A DNA stretch of 31,779 nt from Verrucomicrobiales bacterium (GTDB lineage: Bacteria; Verrucomicrobiota; Verrucomicrobiia; Verrucomicrobiales; DEV007). Shown piece after piece: positions 1 to 9,080 of the stretch. The position numbers and the translations under genes were made by a program. The notes under the pieces are model-generated. The model was not told where the DNA came from. It saw only the letters and a program-made list of their open reading frames with translations, and ran no database searches. The stretch spans positions 1-31,779 of the forward strand of contig JABDJT010000079.1 of assembly GCA_013003335.1 (NCBI GenBank), given 5' to 3'. The stretch's first letter is position 1, and each line of letters starts with the position of its first letter.

Positions 1-1742
1 GACCGGATGGAGACGTGTATTTGAGCGACTGGGTCGACAACGGCGAGTGCCACGACAACGACGGTGTGCACCGGACATCGGGCCGGATTTACAAAATCAT
101 CCACGGCGATCCGGAGCCGCCGATGAAGGAAAAATTGTGGGAGATGACGAACGCGGAACTGCTCGCGATGCACGATCACGAGAATGAATGGTTCGCCCGG
201 AAAGCGCGCTGGATTTTGCTGGAGCGAATTGCGGCGGGCGATTTCACCCGTGAGGAATGGCAGGCGTTTTTTCCGATTCACGACGGGGTGTCGGAAATTC
301 CAAAAAGCCCGCACATCGGCCGGTATTTCCAGACGAACTGGGCGATTTTCCAGGACGAGTTCATGGAGACGAACGAGAAAAACGCGGTCGCGGCGATTGA
401 TGCGCACGATGACCCTGCCTCGCTCCGGATTTTTGCTTCGCAGCTTCAGCGATTCCCGCCGGACGCGAGATGGGAACCGGCGGCGACGTTACTGAGAAAA
501 TCGGCGGGCAGCGGCGAGGTAATGCAATTGCTGATCTACTATGCGATCAAAGACCGCGTGGCGGAGCATCCCGAAAAGGCTTCCGAATTGCTCGTGGCGG
601 CGGAGGATTCGCATCCGGTTTTTACGAAAAACCTGGCGCAGAATCTCGCGGAAAACGGAGTGTTTGAGCCGCTCATTACCACGCTGGAAAATTCGGGAAG
701 TGAGACGATCACTGGCGCGGTTCTGTCGGGGTTTGCAGCAGGAATCCGGGGACAGAAAGAGATTCCGGCACCGGATGGTTGGCAGCGAATTTTCGCCCAA
801 TCGAAAACGGAGGCGCAAATGGAAGCGGACGCCATCGCGATCAATCTCGTTTTCGACCGCGAAGGCAGCCGTAAGAAAATCGGATCGATGCTGGAATCGG
901 ATGATGGGAATCAGAAAGCGATGGCCCTCAGAATTCTACGCGATCTTTCCTCGCTCGGCCTCGACGAACCGATCCTGAAGCTGATCGACGACCCAAAGCG
1001 CGGTCCGGATGCCATCGCCATTCTCGCGAAATCCGCCAATCCGAAAATCGCGGAGACGCTGATCGCGAAATACGGATCACTCGCTCCCGAATCGAAGACG
1101 CAGGCGATTCACACCCTGTCTGGTCACAAAAAGCACGCCGCCGTCCTGCTCAACGCCATTGAAGCCGGAACCATTCCGCGCCACGCCGTCACCGCGTATC
1201 ACGCTCGGCAAATTCAGACATTCAAAGATGACGATTTGAAAAAGCAGCTCGCGAAGGTCTGGGGCCGAACCGGGTCGACTTCCCGGGAGAAGAAAGCGGA
1301 GATCAAGAAATGGCAGGATCAATTGTTGCCCGATGTTTTGGCGAAAGCGGATCTGAAAAACGGCCACGCGAAATACCAGCAGCTCTGCCTGGCCTGCCAC
1401 AACCTCAACGGCGAAGTCGGCACCATCGGCCCCGATCTGACGGGTGCGAATCGCGGCGATTTGTATTACCTGCTCGAAAACATCATTGATCCGTCCGCCA
1501 CCCTGCCGGCCGATTTTCGCCTGACGGTGATCACGAAAAAAGACGGCTCCGTTGTGTCCGGCAACGTGAAAAGTGAGAACGAATACTCCGTGACCCTGCT
1601 CACTCTGACCGACGAACAAGTCATTCAGCTCGATGACATCCAAAAGCGCCAAGTGCAGCAGCAATCTCTGATGCCGGAGGGGTTGTTGGCGACGTTGAGC
1701 GAGGAGGATGTGCGGGATTTGATTGCGTATTTGCAGAAGTGA
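1..1742 (+). CDS. PVC-type membrane-bound dehydrogenase / HEAT / cytochrome c haem-binding protein, 5' truncated
   Basis: The gene enters from the left edge: the frame is open to base 3 and the GTG at 15 lies inside a conserved stretch (YLSDWVDNGECHDNDGVHR), so it is not the start. Seen: the tail of a beta-propeller-like dehydrogenase domain ending in GRIYKIIHG, a long helical HEAT-like region (about residues 40-430 of the visible part), then a C-terminal haem-binding domain with CLACH at visible residues 458-462. The end, with MPEG followed by EEDVRDLIAYL, is typical of the haem-binding domain common in Planctomycetes and Verrucomicrobia. Such proteins are usually exported, and the propeller part is thought to oxidise sugars or related substrates, with electrons passing to the haem. 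The substrate cannot be told from the sequence. The signal peptide and most of the propeller are outside the window. Confidence 0.85.
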   Translation, partial: PDGDVYLSDWVDNGECHDNDGVHRTSGRIYKIIHGDPEPPMKEKLWEMTNAELLAMHDHENEWFARKARWILLERIAAGDFTREEWQAFFPIHDGVSEIPKSPHIGRYFQTNWAIFQDEFMETNEKNAVAAIDAHDDPASLRIFASQLQRFPPDARWEPAATLLRKSAGSGEVMQLLIYYAIKDRVAEHPEKASELLVAAEDSHPVFTKNLAQNLAENGVFEPLITTLENSGSETITGAVLSGFAAGIRGQKEIPAPDGWQRIFAQSKTEAQMEADAIAINLVFDREGSRKKIGSMLESDDGNQKAMALRILRDLSSLGLDEPILKLIDDPKRGPDAIAILAKSANPKIAETLIAKYGSLAPESKTQAIHTLSGHKKHAAVLLNAIEAGTIPRHAVTAYHARQIQTFKDDDLKKQLAKVWGRTGSTSREKKAEIKKWQDQLLPDVLAKADLKNGHAKYQQLCLACHNLNGEVGTIGPDLTGANRGDLYYLLENIIDPSATLPADFRLTVITKKDGSVVSGNVKSENEYSVTLLTLTDEQVIQLDDIQKRQVQQQSLMPEGLLATLSEEDVRDLIAYLQK

Positions 1743-1892
1743 ATTGGTGCCTTTTTGCCCCGCTCCAAACTGATGGGGGCCTGAATTACGTGATCTTCCC
1801 AGAATCCCGGTATCAGGTGAGCAGGAAGGTCTGATAAACGGCGATTGCGGGGCGGAGATTGAGGCTTCTGTCGAAGAAATCGGCGTGAGTTT

Positions 1893-3365
1893 TCAAAAAA
1901 CCCGACGCAGCTTGTCAGCCACCCAGTTCTTGAATTTTTCGAAGGGGGAAAGTTTGGGGTCGCCGATCTGATAAGTCAGGGGATCGACTGCCAGTTCAGT
2001 ACCGATTAAGGCTTCGAATTCTTTGAGGACATCGATCACGGTGGTTTCAGGATCGGGGAATTTGAGGGGGAATCGGCTGCGGTCGATGGAATGGGAATGG
2101 TGGAGATTCCATTGCAGAGCGGTGGTTTGCTCGATGAACTGGCGAATGTCGTGCTCGTAACGGAACTGGATGGGGCCGACTTTGGCGTCGAACAAGTTGT
2201 CCAACTTCGGCAAGTCGGGAATGCCGGTCACGTGGAACAGACCAGTGGCGAGATGGGGGTATTGCCGAATTTTGACGGGCGCGATTTTTTCCAACGGAAC
2301 GTGGTGATAAAGGTTGATGATGCCGCTATTCGGATAGATGGGGCTCCAGCTGAGCTTTCCGTCTCGTGAAACCCGCCGGGATTCCATGGTGTATCCCTGC
2401 ATGACGGGATGGATGTAAATCAAGGAAAAGGACTGGCTGTAGGATCGTTCGGTGGCAGGTCGTATCCGGTAACCGGACACGGAGAGTCCGCCGTCGCTAC
2501 GGGAGCTGGATCCGCCCTGGTGTCCGTTGCCGGCCCACAGAGTGGTGACCTCGGCGGGTCCGTAAGTGAAGGTGGTTTTTGACTTGGGCTTTGCCGCGTC
2601 GAGTTCCCGGATTTCCGGTTCGCCGTAGGAAACTGGCAACGCGAGGCGGAGTGGGGAACTGTGGAACCGGTGTAGATGGGTGGAATAGATTTGTACATTT
2701 TCCCGGCCGTACATACTCATTGAGCTGCCGAAATTCTGGCTGGTTTGGTTGTCGAACATCCGCGCCCAGTGCCAGCGAATGGGCCGCTTCTTGAAATCGG
2801 AGCAGGAGAATGCGAGAAACAACTCGGCCCGCTGCTGGACGTCCTCCGATGGGGGAAGGTTGAGGGATTCGGGATCGGAGATGGGTTCGAGGGTAAGTGG
2901 ATCGTGCCAGGTGAGGGTAACATTACGATTGTCGTACTGGGAATCGACTGATCCCAGGGCGTTCGGTTGCCGGACGTAGGCGATTGCCATCAACCGGATG
3001 ATTTGTCCGTTGGGAAGAGTGATCTCTGTTTGGCCGGCTCCGGCGTCAATACGTTCTCCATAGGCACCGATCTGGTGGGGGAGAATTTCCGGTGCCCACT
3101 TGATTTTCACCTCGGCGGGATCGGAATCATCGATCTCGAAATTCGGCGGGGACGAAGCGGTGGAGAGAACCGGGAGAGTTTGCCTGGGATCGTTGAAGAA
3201 CGAATCGTAGCGGGAAGCCGCCCAGGCCCGTGGTTCATCCGGCGGGCTGAAGTATTCGCTTTCCCGATTGGCAACCACGAATGCAATCACGAGCACGGTC
3301 AGGAATATGATTCCGACGGAAATTCCCAAAATCGTCAGTGCTTTCTTCATTTGGATGCTCATCAT
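1893..3365 (-). CDS. membrane-anchored protein of unknown function
   Basis: I do not recognise this 490-residue protein. It has a short basic start, one strong hydrophobic helix (about residues 9-32) and a long, mostly hydrophilic remainder rich in Pro, Ser and Tyr with beta-type spacing. This suggests a single N-terminal anchor with the bulk outside the cytoplasm. There is no cysteine-haem motif, HExxH or Walker motif. Two nearby starts exist: the ATG pair at 3365, and the ATG at 3350 giving MKKALTILGI, which looks like a cleaner anchor start. Neither has a strong Shine-Dalgarno sequence. It is divergent from the mechanosensitive channel gene, with about 110 bp between them. The open frame is long, has a coherent anchor and is free of stops, so it is very probably a real gene. 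Confidence 0.75.
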   Translation of the reverse strand: MMSIQMKKALTILGISVGIIFLTVLVIAFVVANRESEYFSPPDEPRAWAASRYDSFFNDPRQTLPVLSTASSPPNFEIDDSDPAEVKIKWAPEILPHQIGAYGERIDAGAGQTEITLPNGQIIRLMAIAYVRQPNALGSVDSQYDNRNVTLTWHDPLTLEPISDPESLNLPPSEDVQQRAELFLAFSCSDFKKRPIRWHWARMFDNQTSQNFGSSMSMYGRENVQIYSTHLHRFHSSPLRLALPVSYGEPEIRELDAAKPKSKTTFTYGPAEVTTLWAGNGHQGGSSSRSDGGLSVSGYRIRPATERSYSQSFSLIYIHPVMQGYTMESRRVSRDGKLSWSPIYPNSGIINLYHHVPLEKIAPVKIRQYPHLATGLFHVTGIPDLPKLDNLFDAKVGPIQFRYEHDIRQFIEQTTALQWNLHHSHSIDRSRFPLKFPDPETTVIDVLKEFEALIGTELAVDPLTYQIGDPKLSPFEKFKNWVADKLRRVF

Positions 3366-3476
3366 AGTTCGGCTCGATTGATATTGAAGCGATTATAAAT
3401 CTGCACTCGCTTTCGACTCGCTGCCGCGGCGGAAATAATTGCCTTTCGTTCAAAATCCGCTGACAGTCGTTCAGAC

Positions 3477-4925
3477 GTGGCTCAAGCTCAGAACAACCAG
3501 TCCCCTCCGCCCAACCCGCTTCCGGAATTTGCTCCGGGCGCCGCCAAGGCTCCCGATCCATTTGCGCCGGAACCTCCACCGCCGCCACCCGAGCCAATCG
3601 AAGCCGATGTCGAGCCGGAGACCCTGTTTCGATTGCTCCGCCGGGCGGTAAACGATGGTGATTTTTCCGCGATCGGCCCCTGGTTTCATGAGACTGTTCG
3701 AAAACCGGAGTTCTGGTATGACGTCTCCCTGGTGATCGGATCGATCCTGTTTGCGTGGATCATCGCCTACCTGCTGAAACGATCCTACCAGGCGGGAAAA
3801 TTGCCCGCATTGCAAAAATTCACCGCAAAATTCCAGGCGAGAGAGAAAATCTACCCATTTCGCCTGGTACTGGTTCCGACGATGTGGATCGTCCTTGCAG
3901 TGGCGAACATGATCGGTTGGAAATGCCCGATTTTGCGGACCTACTCGCTGATCGCCACACTGTTCGTGTTCATGCATCTGCCGATGAAATTTTTCAAATG
4001 GCGGCTGTGGATGCGGATCCTCACTACCACGATTTTCCTGATCGCTGCTCTCCACATCCTCGGATTGCTCGATGACGTGTCTGCTTTTCTCGACGAGCGA
4101 TCACTCGAATTGGGCGAGGTCGAAATTTCGATTCTCGACGTGGTGAAAGGCTTCATCGGCTTTTTCTTCTTTATCTGGGTTGCCGGCCTGATCTCCAAAT
4201 TCGTCGCTTCCCGGATCAACACGGTCGAAGAAATGAACGCCAGCATGAAAGTGCTGATCGCCAAAGTGGTTCGTGTTTCTCTCTACGTGCTTGCCGTTTT
4301 GATGACCCTGGGTGTGATGGGTGTGAACCTGACGGCCCTGACGGTTTTTGGCGGCGCACTTGGTCTCGGCCTCGGTTTCGGCCTGCAAAAGGTCGTGTCC
4401 AACCTCGTCAGCGGGATCATTATCCTGCTCGACAAGTCGATTGAACCCGGTGACGTGATCGAAATCGAAGGAACCTATGGTTGGATCAATTCGCTGAATC
4501 TCCGGTATGCCTCCGTGATTACGCGCGACAACAAGGAACATCTCATCCCCAACGAAAACCTGATCACCAACCCGGTCATCAACTGGTCCTACTCGAGTGA
4601 ACTGGTCCGAATTCGGGCACCGATCGGAATTTCCTATGATTCCGACATTCGCAAAGCCATGGAGATCGCCGAGGCTTGCGCCGGCGAAACCGAACGCGTG
4701 GTTTCGGATCCCGCCCCGCGCTGCAATTTGATGGGATTCGGAGACAGTTCGATTGACCTGGAACTGCGATTTTGGATTTCCGATCCGACGAACGGCGTGG
4801 GCCAGGTCCGCAGCCTCGTTTTGCTGAAAGTCTGGGACCATTTCAAAGAAGCCGATATTCGTTTTCCGTTTCCGCAGCGGGTGGTCCATTTACGAAATGC
4901 CGACGCGCTTGAATCCAAAAAGTAG
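3477..4925 (+). CDS. MscS-family mechanosensitive ion channel
   Basis: This is a 482-residue inner-membrane channel that would open under membrane tension to release solutes during hypo-osmotic shock. A Pro/Glu-rich N-terminal stretch (about 1-45) is followed by several hydrophobic helices. The hallmark MscS pore helix lies at about residues 292-307 (GGALGLGLGFGLQKVV), then SGIIILLDKSIEPGD and the beta domain with LIPNENLITNPVINWSY. The extra N-terminal helices make it larger than E. coli MscS (286 aa) and closer to the medium-size YnaI/YbdG type. The start is a GTG; no ATG is available in frame before the membrane part, and the ribosome site is weak. A 45-bp inverted repeat follows 6 bp after the stop. 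Confidence 0.93.
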   Translation: MAQAQNNQSPPPNPLPEFAPGAAKAPDPFAPEPPPPPPEPIEADVEPETLFRLLRRAVNDGDFSAIGPWFHETVRKPEFWYDVSLVIGSILFAWIIAYLLKRSYQAGKLPALQKFTAKFQAREKIYPFRLVLVPTMWIVLAVANMIGWKCPILRTYSLIATLFVFMHLPMKFFKWRLWMRILTTTIFLIAALHILGLLDDVSAFLDERSLELGEVEISILDVVKGFIGFFFFIWVAGLISKFVASRINTVEEMNASMKVLIAKVVRVSLYVLAVLMTLGVMGVNLTALTVFGGALGLGLGFGLQKVVSNLVSGIIILLDKSIEPGDVIEIEGTYGWINSLNLRYASVITRDNKEHLIPNENLITNPVINWSYSSELVRIRAPIGISYDSDIRKAMEIAEACAGETERVVSDPAPRCNLMGFGDSSIDLELRFWISDPTNGVGQVRSLVLLKVWDHFKEADIRFPFPQRVVHLRNADALESKK

Positions 4926-4931
4926 CTCGAA

Positions 4932-4976
4932 ACGAATGAACAGGGTACGTTTTCCAAACCAACCCTGTTGGTTCGT
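4932..4976. repeat. 45-bp interspersed inverted repeat, copy 1
   Basis: Left arm ACGAATGAACAGGGT, 15-nt middle, right arm ACCCTGTTGGTTCGT. The arms pair except at two adjacent positions. It lies between the channel gene and nadB. It may act as a bidirectional terminator, but there is only a short T run after it. Confidence 0.9.
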
Positions 4977-5000
4977 ATTTCAGGCTCTCACCGTTTTTTC

Positions 5001-6602
5001 ATGAAAACCTACGATTTCATCGTTGTCGGCTCCGGAATTTCGGGGCTGAGTTTCGCGCTGCGTGCGAGCCAATTCGGGTCAGTCGCGGTGGTTACAAAGC
5101 GGGAGGCCATGATGACGAATACAGCGTGGGCCCAGGGCGGGATTTGTTGTGTGAAAGGGGAAAACGATTCTTTTGCCGAACACACCGCTGATACGCTTGA
5201 TGCCGGAGCCGGACTTTGTGATGAGAAAGTGGTATCCACCATCGTGAGCGAGGGACCGCCGGCGATTGATGAACTGATTGAATGGGGTGTGAAATTTGAC
5301 GCGAGCCGGGACCCGGAAACCGGTGAGATGGAACTCGATCTGGGTCGCGAAGGCGGGCACGGAAAGCGGCGGATTTTGCACTCGAAGGACACAACCGGGC
5401 GGGAAATTGAAACGAAGCTGCTCGCGGAAGTACGGGAGACGGAAAATATCGATCTGCTCGAATTTCACTTCGCGATTGATCTGATCACGACCGCCAAGCT
5501 CGGTTTTGCATCGCCGCCCCGTTGCGTTGGGATATACGCGCTGGATGTGAAACGGGAATCGGTGGTGACGTTGCGATCGGATCGGGTCATTCTCTGCACG
5601 GGAGGATCGGGACGGGTGTATCTGTACACGACGAATCCGGAAGTCGCGACCGGCGACGGTGTGGCGATTGCTTGGCGGGCGGGGGTGGAAATCTCAAACA
5701 TGGAATTTGTGCAGTTTCACCCGACCTGCCTGTATCACCACGAGGTGAAATCTTTTCTCATTACCGAAGCCATGCGGGGGGAGGGGGCAGAACTGATTGA
5801 CCGCGACGGCCGCCCATTTATGAAAGAATACGATGAACGGGGCTCACTTGCGCCGCGGGACATCGTTGCGCGGGCGATTGACCGGGAAATCAAGCGAACC
5901 GGTGAACCGTGTGTTTTTCTCGATATCACGCACAAGTCCAGGGAGTATCTGGCGGATCGCTTTCCCAATATTTATGAGACGTGCCTCAGCCTCGATATTG
6001 ATATTTCCACTCAACCGATACCTGTCGTCCCGGCGGCGCATTACCAGTGCGGAGGAGTCAAAACAGATGTGAACGGGGCCTCCAGCTTGCCGGGCTTGTG
6101 GGCGGTTGGAGAAGTAGCCTGCACCGGATTGCACGGCGCAAATCGTCTCGCCAGCAATTCCCTGCTCGAAGGTGTCGTCGTATCCAATCGGGCACTCGAT
6201 GACTGCTTGAACGCGTTGCCGATTGAAGGGGATTCGGACGAACACGACCTGCCGGAATGGGAAAGCGGTGACGTCACCGATGTGGACGAACTGGTTGTGA
6301 TTTACCACAACTGGGACGAAATCCGGCGGTTGATGTGGGACTACGTCTCAATCGTCCGTACGACGAAGAGATTGCAAAGGGCAGCAACGAGGCTTCACAA
6401 TCTCCAGCGGGAGGTGCAGGAATTTTATTGGAATTTCCATGTTACCGCCGATTTATTGGAATTGAGGAACTTGGTTGAAACCGCGGCATTGATCGTGGAT
6501 TCGGCGGCAAGAAGGAAAGAAAGTCGTGGTGCCCACTACACCCTGGACTTTCCAGAACCGATTTCAGAATTTCGGAAAAACACTGTTATTTCGAGATTCT
6601 AG
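5001..6602 (+). CDS. nadB: L-aspartate oxidase
   Basis: This flavoenzyme oxidises L-aspartate to iminoaspartate, the first step of de novo NAD synthesis; the product passes to quinolinate synthase NadA. The protein has 533 residues, close to the usual length of about 540. Seen: FAD-binding GSGISG at residues 10-15, the WAQGGI segment, QFHPTCLY, TEAMRGEGA and the C-terminal flavin-contact stretch GLHGANRLASNSLLEG. This distinguishes it from fumarate reductase and succinate dehydrogenase subunits, which it otherwise resembles. An upstream TTG would extend the frame by 11 residues, but it lies inside repeat copy 1, so the ATG at 5001 is preferred. nadA and nadC are not in the window. Confidence 0.95.
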   Translation: MKTYDFIVVGSGISGLSFALRASQFGSVAVVTKREAMMTNTAWAQGGICCVKGENDSFAEHTADTLDAGAGLCDEKVVSTIVSEGPPAIDELIEWGVKFDASRDPETGEMELDLGREGGHGKRRILHSKDTTGREIETKLLAEVRETENIDLLEFHFAIDLITTAKLGFASPPRCVGIYALDVKRESVVTLRSDRVILCTGGSGRVYLYTTNPEVATGDGVAIAWRAGVEISNMEFVQFHPTCLYHHEVKSFLITEAMRGEGAELIDRDGRPFMKEYDERGSLAPRDIVARAIDREIKRTGEPCVFLDITHKSREYLADRFPNIYETCLSLDIDISTQPIPVVPAAHYQCGGVKTDVNGASSLPGLWAVGEVACTGLHGANRLASNSLLEGVVVSNRALDDCLNALPIEGDSDEHDLPEWESGDVTDVDELVVIYHNWDEIRRLMWDYVSIVRTTKRLQRAATRLHNLQREVQEFYWNFHVTADLLELRNLVETAALIVDSAARRKESRGAHYTLDFPEPISEFRKNTVISRF

Positions 6603-6658
6603 GCGAAAATTCTAGAAATTATAAGATATTGTTCCTCAATGATGTGTCCAAAAGTCCG

Positions 6659-6687
6659 TTGAGACGGTCAGAAAACTGAGATATTCT
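6659..6687 (+). promoter_or_regulatory. candidate sigma-70-type promoter
   Basis: TTGAGA at 6659-6664 and TATTCT at 6682-6687 are separated by exactly 17 bp, in an A+T-rich 128-bp gap upstream of the secreted protein at 6731. They match the consensus at 5 of 6 and 4 of 6 positions. This is a sequence match only. Confidence 0.35.
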
Positions 6688-6730
6688 CTTTTTTATCTAA
6701 CAAAAACTACCTATTCTCGTTTTTTTACCA

Positions 6731-7708
6731 GTGAAACGCAACATCCTGCCATCGTACCGTTCAGCGATTGTTGTTTTGCTCTCTTCAGTAGCAGCAGCCG
6801 CGAATTTGTGTGCCCAGACTCTGACCACAACGACCTCTCCTGCTCAGGGGTTGACCGGCGCGATCCCGTCCCCTGTTGCTCCTCTGTCCACTTTGCCTGC
6901 CGCCACTACGACCGGTGTGCAGAACCTGTATCCGGCCAATTTCGTGCCGCCCAAGCCGAAGTCGACCCTTCCCCGCGTATTTGCTCCCACGCGGCCACGA
7001 ACAACTTACACCCGGTATCCGTGGAAGCGCGCGATCACCACGACAGTTTTCTGGATCGGTGAACTCCCCACGCAGAACAATCCGACCCCGAACACGATGA
7101 GTTCCTGGGATCAGAGATGGGTCTCCAGCTACGGCGGATACGATGATCCGAAGTCATCCGGCCGGAGTGGATATCGGCCTTCGAAATTCGAGCCCCGCCA
7201 GAATCCGTTTTATATCGCGCTGCCCTACAACGATATCGCCGGCGGTGGAGTGGGGACCAAGGCGTCTGCCCGCGCGATGATTCCGTGGTTCAAAAAGAAA
7301 TTTTACCGCAATGGCCGGACGGTTTTGAAAGGCCGGTGGCTTGCGATTCGGCGGGGCGACAAGGTTTGCTATGCCCAGTGGGAAGATGTCGGTCCGTTTG
7401 AGACCGACGACTGGCAGTATGTGTTTGGTGACGCCCGTCCGAAAAACCAAACCAAGAACGGGGCGGCTGGATTGGACGTTTCGCCTGCTGTTCGCGATTT
7501 CCTCGGTTTCAGCACGCGTGCCGTTTGTGACTGGCGATTTGTGGATGAAGAGGAAGTTCCCGAAGGTCCGTGGCGGAACTGGGGGACGAACAACCCCTTT
7601 GCCAAATCCAAGTACAACGAGAAAGCCAATTCAGCTGAATACGACCGCATCGTGAAGCTCAAAGAGATGCGGGATGCCTACATCAAGCAGATGCCCATGA
7701 AGCGCTGA
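6731..7708 (+). CDS. secreted protein of unknown function, possibly with a double-psi-barrel-like domain
   Basis: A 325-residue protein with a GTG start and a clear signal peptide (basic start, hydrophobic core about 11-24, then LCAQT). A low-complexity Thr/Pro/Ala segment (about 30-95) is followed by a compact Trp-, Tyr- and Gly-rich domain (about 105-285) containing NPFYIALPYNDI, CYAQWEDVGPF and GLDVSPAVRDFLG. The last two resemble, by eye, the core of RlpA-type double-psi beta-barrels; that assignment is my inference and is weak. It would act in the periplasm or at the envelope. It stands alone, preceded by a possible promoter and followed by a 90-bp gap. The function is unknown. Confidence 0.8.
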   Translation: MKRNILPSYRSAIVVLLSSVAAAANLCAQTLTTTTSPAQGLTGAIPSPVAPLSTLPAATTTGVQNLYPANFVPPKPKSTLPRVFAPTRPRTTYTRYPWKRAITTTVFWIGELPTQNNPTPNTMSSWDQRWVSSYGGYDDPKSSGRSGYRPSKFEPRQNPFYIALPYNDIAGGGVGTKASARAMIPWFKKKFYRNGRTVLKGRWLAIRRGDKVCYAQWEDVGPFETDDWQYVFGDARPKNQTKNGAAGLDVSPAVRDFLGFSTRAVCDWRFVDEEEVPEGPWRNWGTNNPFAKSKYNEKANSAEYDRIVKLKEMRDAYIKQMPMKR

Positions 7709-7798
7709 TCGGCGCTTCAATTTTTGTCGGATTCATTCGTTTAAAATCGCCAATTTCGCGTACTTGCCGTTTGCATTTTCGCTTCGTAACCTGCGGTG

Positions 7799-9001
7799 AT
7801 GAAATTGAATCTCACCCTCCCGATTATTGCGGTATTTGCTCTGCTTGGTTCCCCGAACGCCGGGGCTGAGCCAAAGGTCAAATTGAAACAAATTTATTCC
7901 GGCCTGGAAACAGAACGGCCGCTTGCACTCGTCGTTCCACCGGACGGCACCAACCGGCGCTTTCTCGTCGAACAAACCGGGAAAATCCGGATTCTGCCTG
8001 CCGATGAATCTGCAACCGGGGCGAAGCTGTTTGCTGACTTTGCGGATACGATGGAGGTGGAGAAAAACTTCGAGGAAGGTCTGCTCGGCCTCGCGTTTCA
8101 TCCGGAATTTAAGGAGAACGGGAAGTTGTATGTTCATTACACCGCTCAGGGGCCGAAGCGTTCGGTGATCAGCGAATTCATCGCCAAGGGCGATTCGCTC
8201 GACATGAATAGCGAGCGGATCCTGATGGAAGTCCAGCAACCGGAATGGAATCACAATTCGGGTAATCTCCTGTTCGGCCCGAAAGACGGGATGCTCTACA
8301 TTGCTTTTGGTGACGGTGGATTCCGGGACGGGATTCACCTCCTGGCACAGCGGCTCCAAGCCTGGAACGGCAAAGTTCTGCGGATCGATGTGAATTCGAA
8401 GTCGGAAGGTCGCGAGTATGGCATTCCTTCCGACAACCCGTTTGTCGATGTGCCGGCAGCCTGTCCTGAAATCTGGGCATTGGGGCTGCGGAATCCGTGG
8501 GGGATGTCCATTGATCCCGAGACGGGTGATTTCTGGCTCGCCGATGTCGGGCAGGATCTGTGGGAGGAAGTAAACCTGATCGAAAAGGGCGGAAATTACG
8601 GCTGGAATTACCAGGAAGGAGCCCGCGATTTTGCAACGCGCACCGAACTGATGGGGTTGCTGAAGCGCAAAAACAATCCCCCGCGCGGCGTGCAGTTCAT
8701 CCCGCCTGTCCACGAGTATTCCAGGGCCGACGGATTGAGTATCACAGGAGGATTCGTGTATCGGGGCGACAAAGTGCCTTCTTTGAAGGGACACTACATT
8801 TTTGGCGACTGGAAGTTCGGAAACATGTGGGCGCTGGATTACGATTCCGTGGCCGGCGAGGTGAAAGGCAATCACCAAATTGAAAAACCGGCTGATCCGG
8901 CAAAACCGAATGTGCAGCCGACCGGTATTTATCCGGATGAAAACGGCGAGGTGATCGTGCTTGGATGGAACGGCAGGATCTTCCGGATCGTTTCGACGTG
9001 A
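7799..9001 (+). CDS. PQQ-dependent sugar dehydrogenase family protein (glucose/sorbosone dehydrogenase type)
   Basis: A 400-residue exported protein with a signal peptide at about 1-22. The family forms a six-bladed propeller that oxidises aldoses or sorbosone with PQQ, although many members have no proven substrate. Seen: RRFLVEQTGKI in blade 1, EEGLLGLAFHPEF, the catalytic-His segment WNHNSGNLLFG, FGDGGFRDG, ALGLRNPWGMSIDPETG and DVGQDLWEEVN. The full length matches the family. Start: ATG at 7799 rather than the GTG directly before it. No PQQ synthesis genes are nearby. An inverted repeat (copy 2) follows 9 bp after the stop. A long open frame on the opposite strand is a composition shadow. 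Confidence 0.9.
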   Translation: MKLNLTLPIIAVFALLGSPNAGAEPKVKLKQIYSGLETERPLALVVPPDGTNRRFLVEQTGKIRILPADESATGAKLFADFADTMEVEKNFEEGLLGLAFHPEFKENGKLYVHYTAQGPKRSVISEFIAKGDSLDMNSERILMEVQQPEWNHNSGNLLFGPKDGMLYIAFGDGGFRDGIHLLAQRLQAWNGKVLRIDVNSKSEGREYGIPSDNPFVDVPAACPEIWALGLRNPWGMSIDPETGDFWLADVGQDLWEEVNLIEKGGNYGWNYQEGARDFATRTELMGLLKRKNNPPRGVQFIPPVHEYSRADGLSITGGFVYRGDKVPSLKGHYIFGDWKFGNMWALDYDSVAGEVKGNHQIEKPADPAKPNVQPTGIYPDENGEVIVLGWNGRIFRIVST

Positions 9002-9010
9002 ACAGAAATT

Positions 9011-9055
9011 TCGAATCAACAGGGTTGGTTCGGAGAACAGACCCTGTTGGTTCGT
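9011..9055. repeat. 45-bp interspersed inverted repeat, copy 2
   Basis: Left arm TCGAATCAACAGGGT, right arm ACCCTGTTGGTTCGT. It lies in the 79-bp gap between two convergent genes (sugar dehydrogenase and nitroreductase), where a bidirectional terminator would be expected. Confidence 0.92.
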
Positions 9056-9080
9056 TTGACGCCGTTTCGAGCGAAATTTT

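Noticed and set aside
7733..9019. A 428-codon open frame on the reverse strand over the sugar dehydrogenase gene
   Set aside because: It mirrors a well-conserved gene and shows no family motif or signal peptide.
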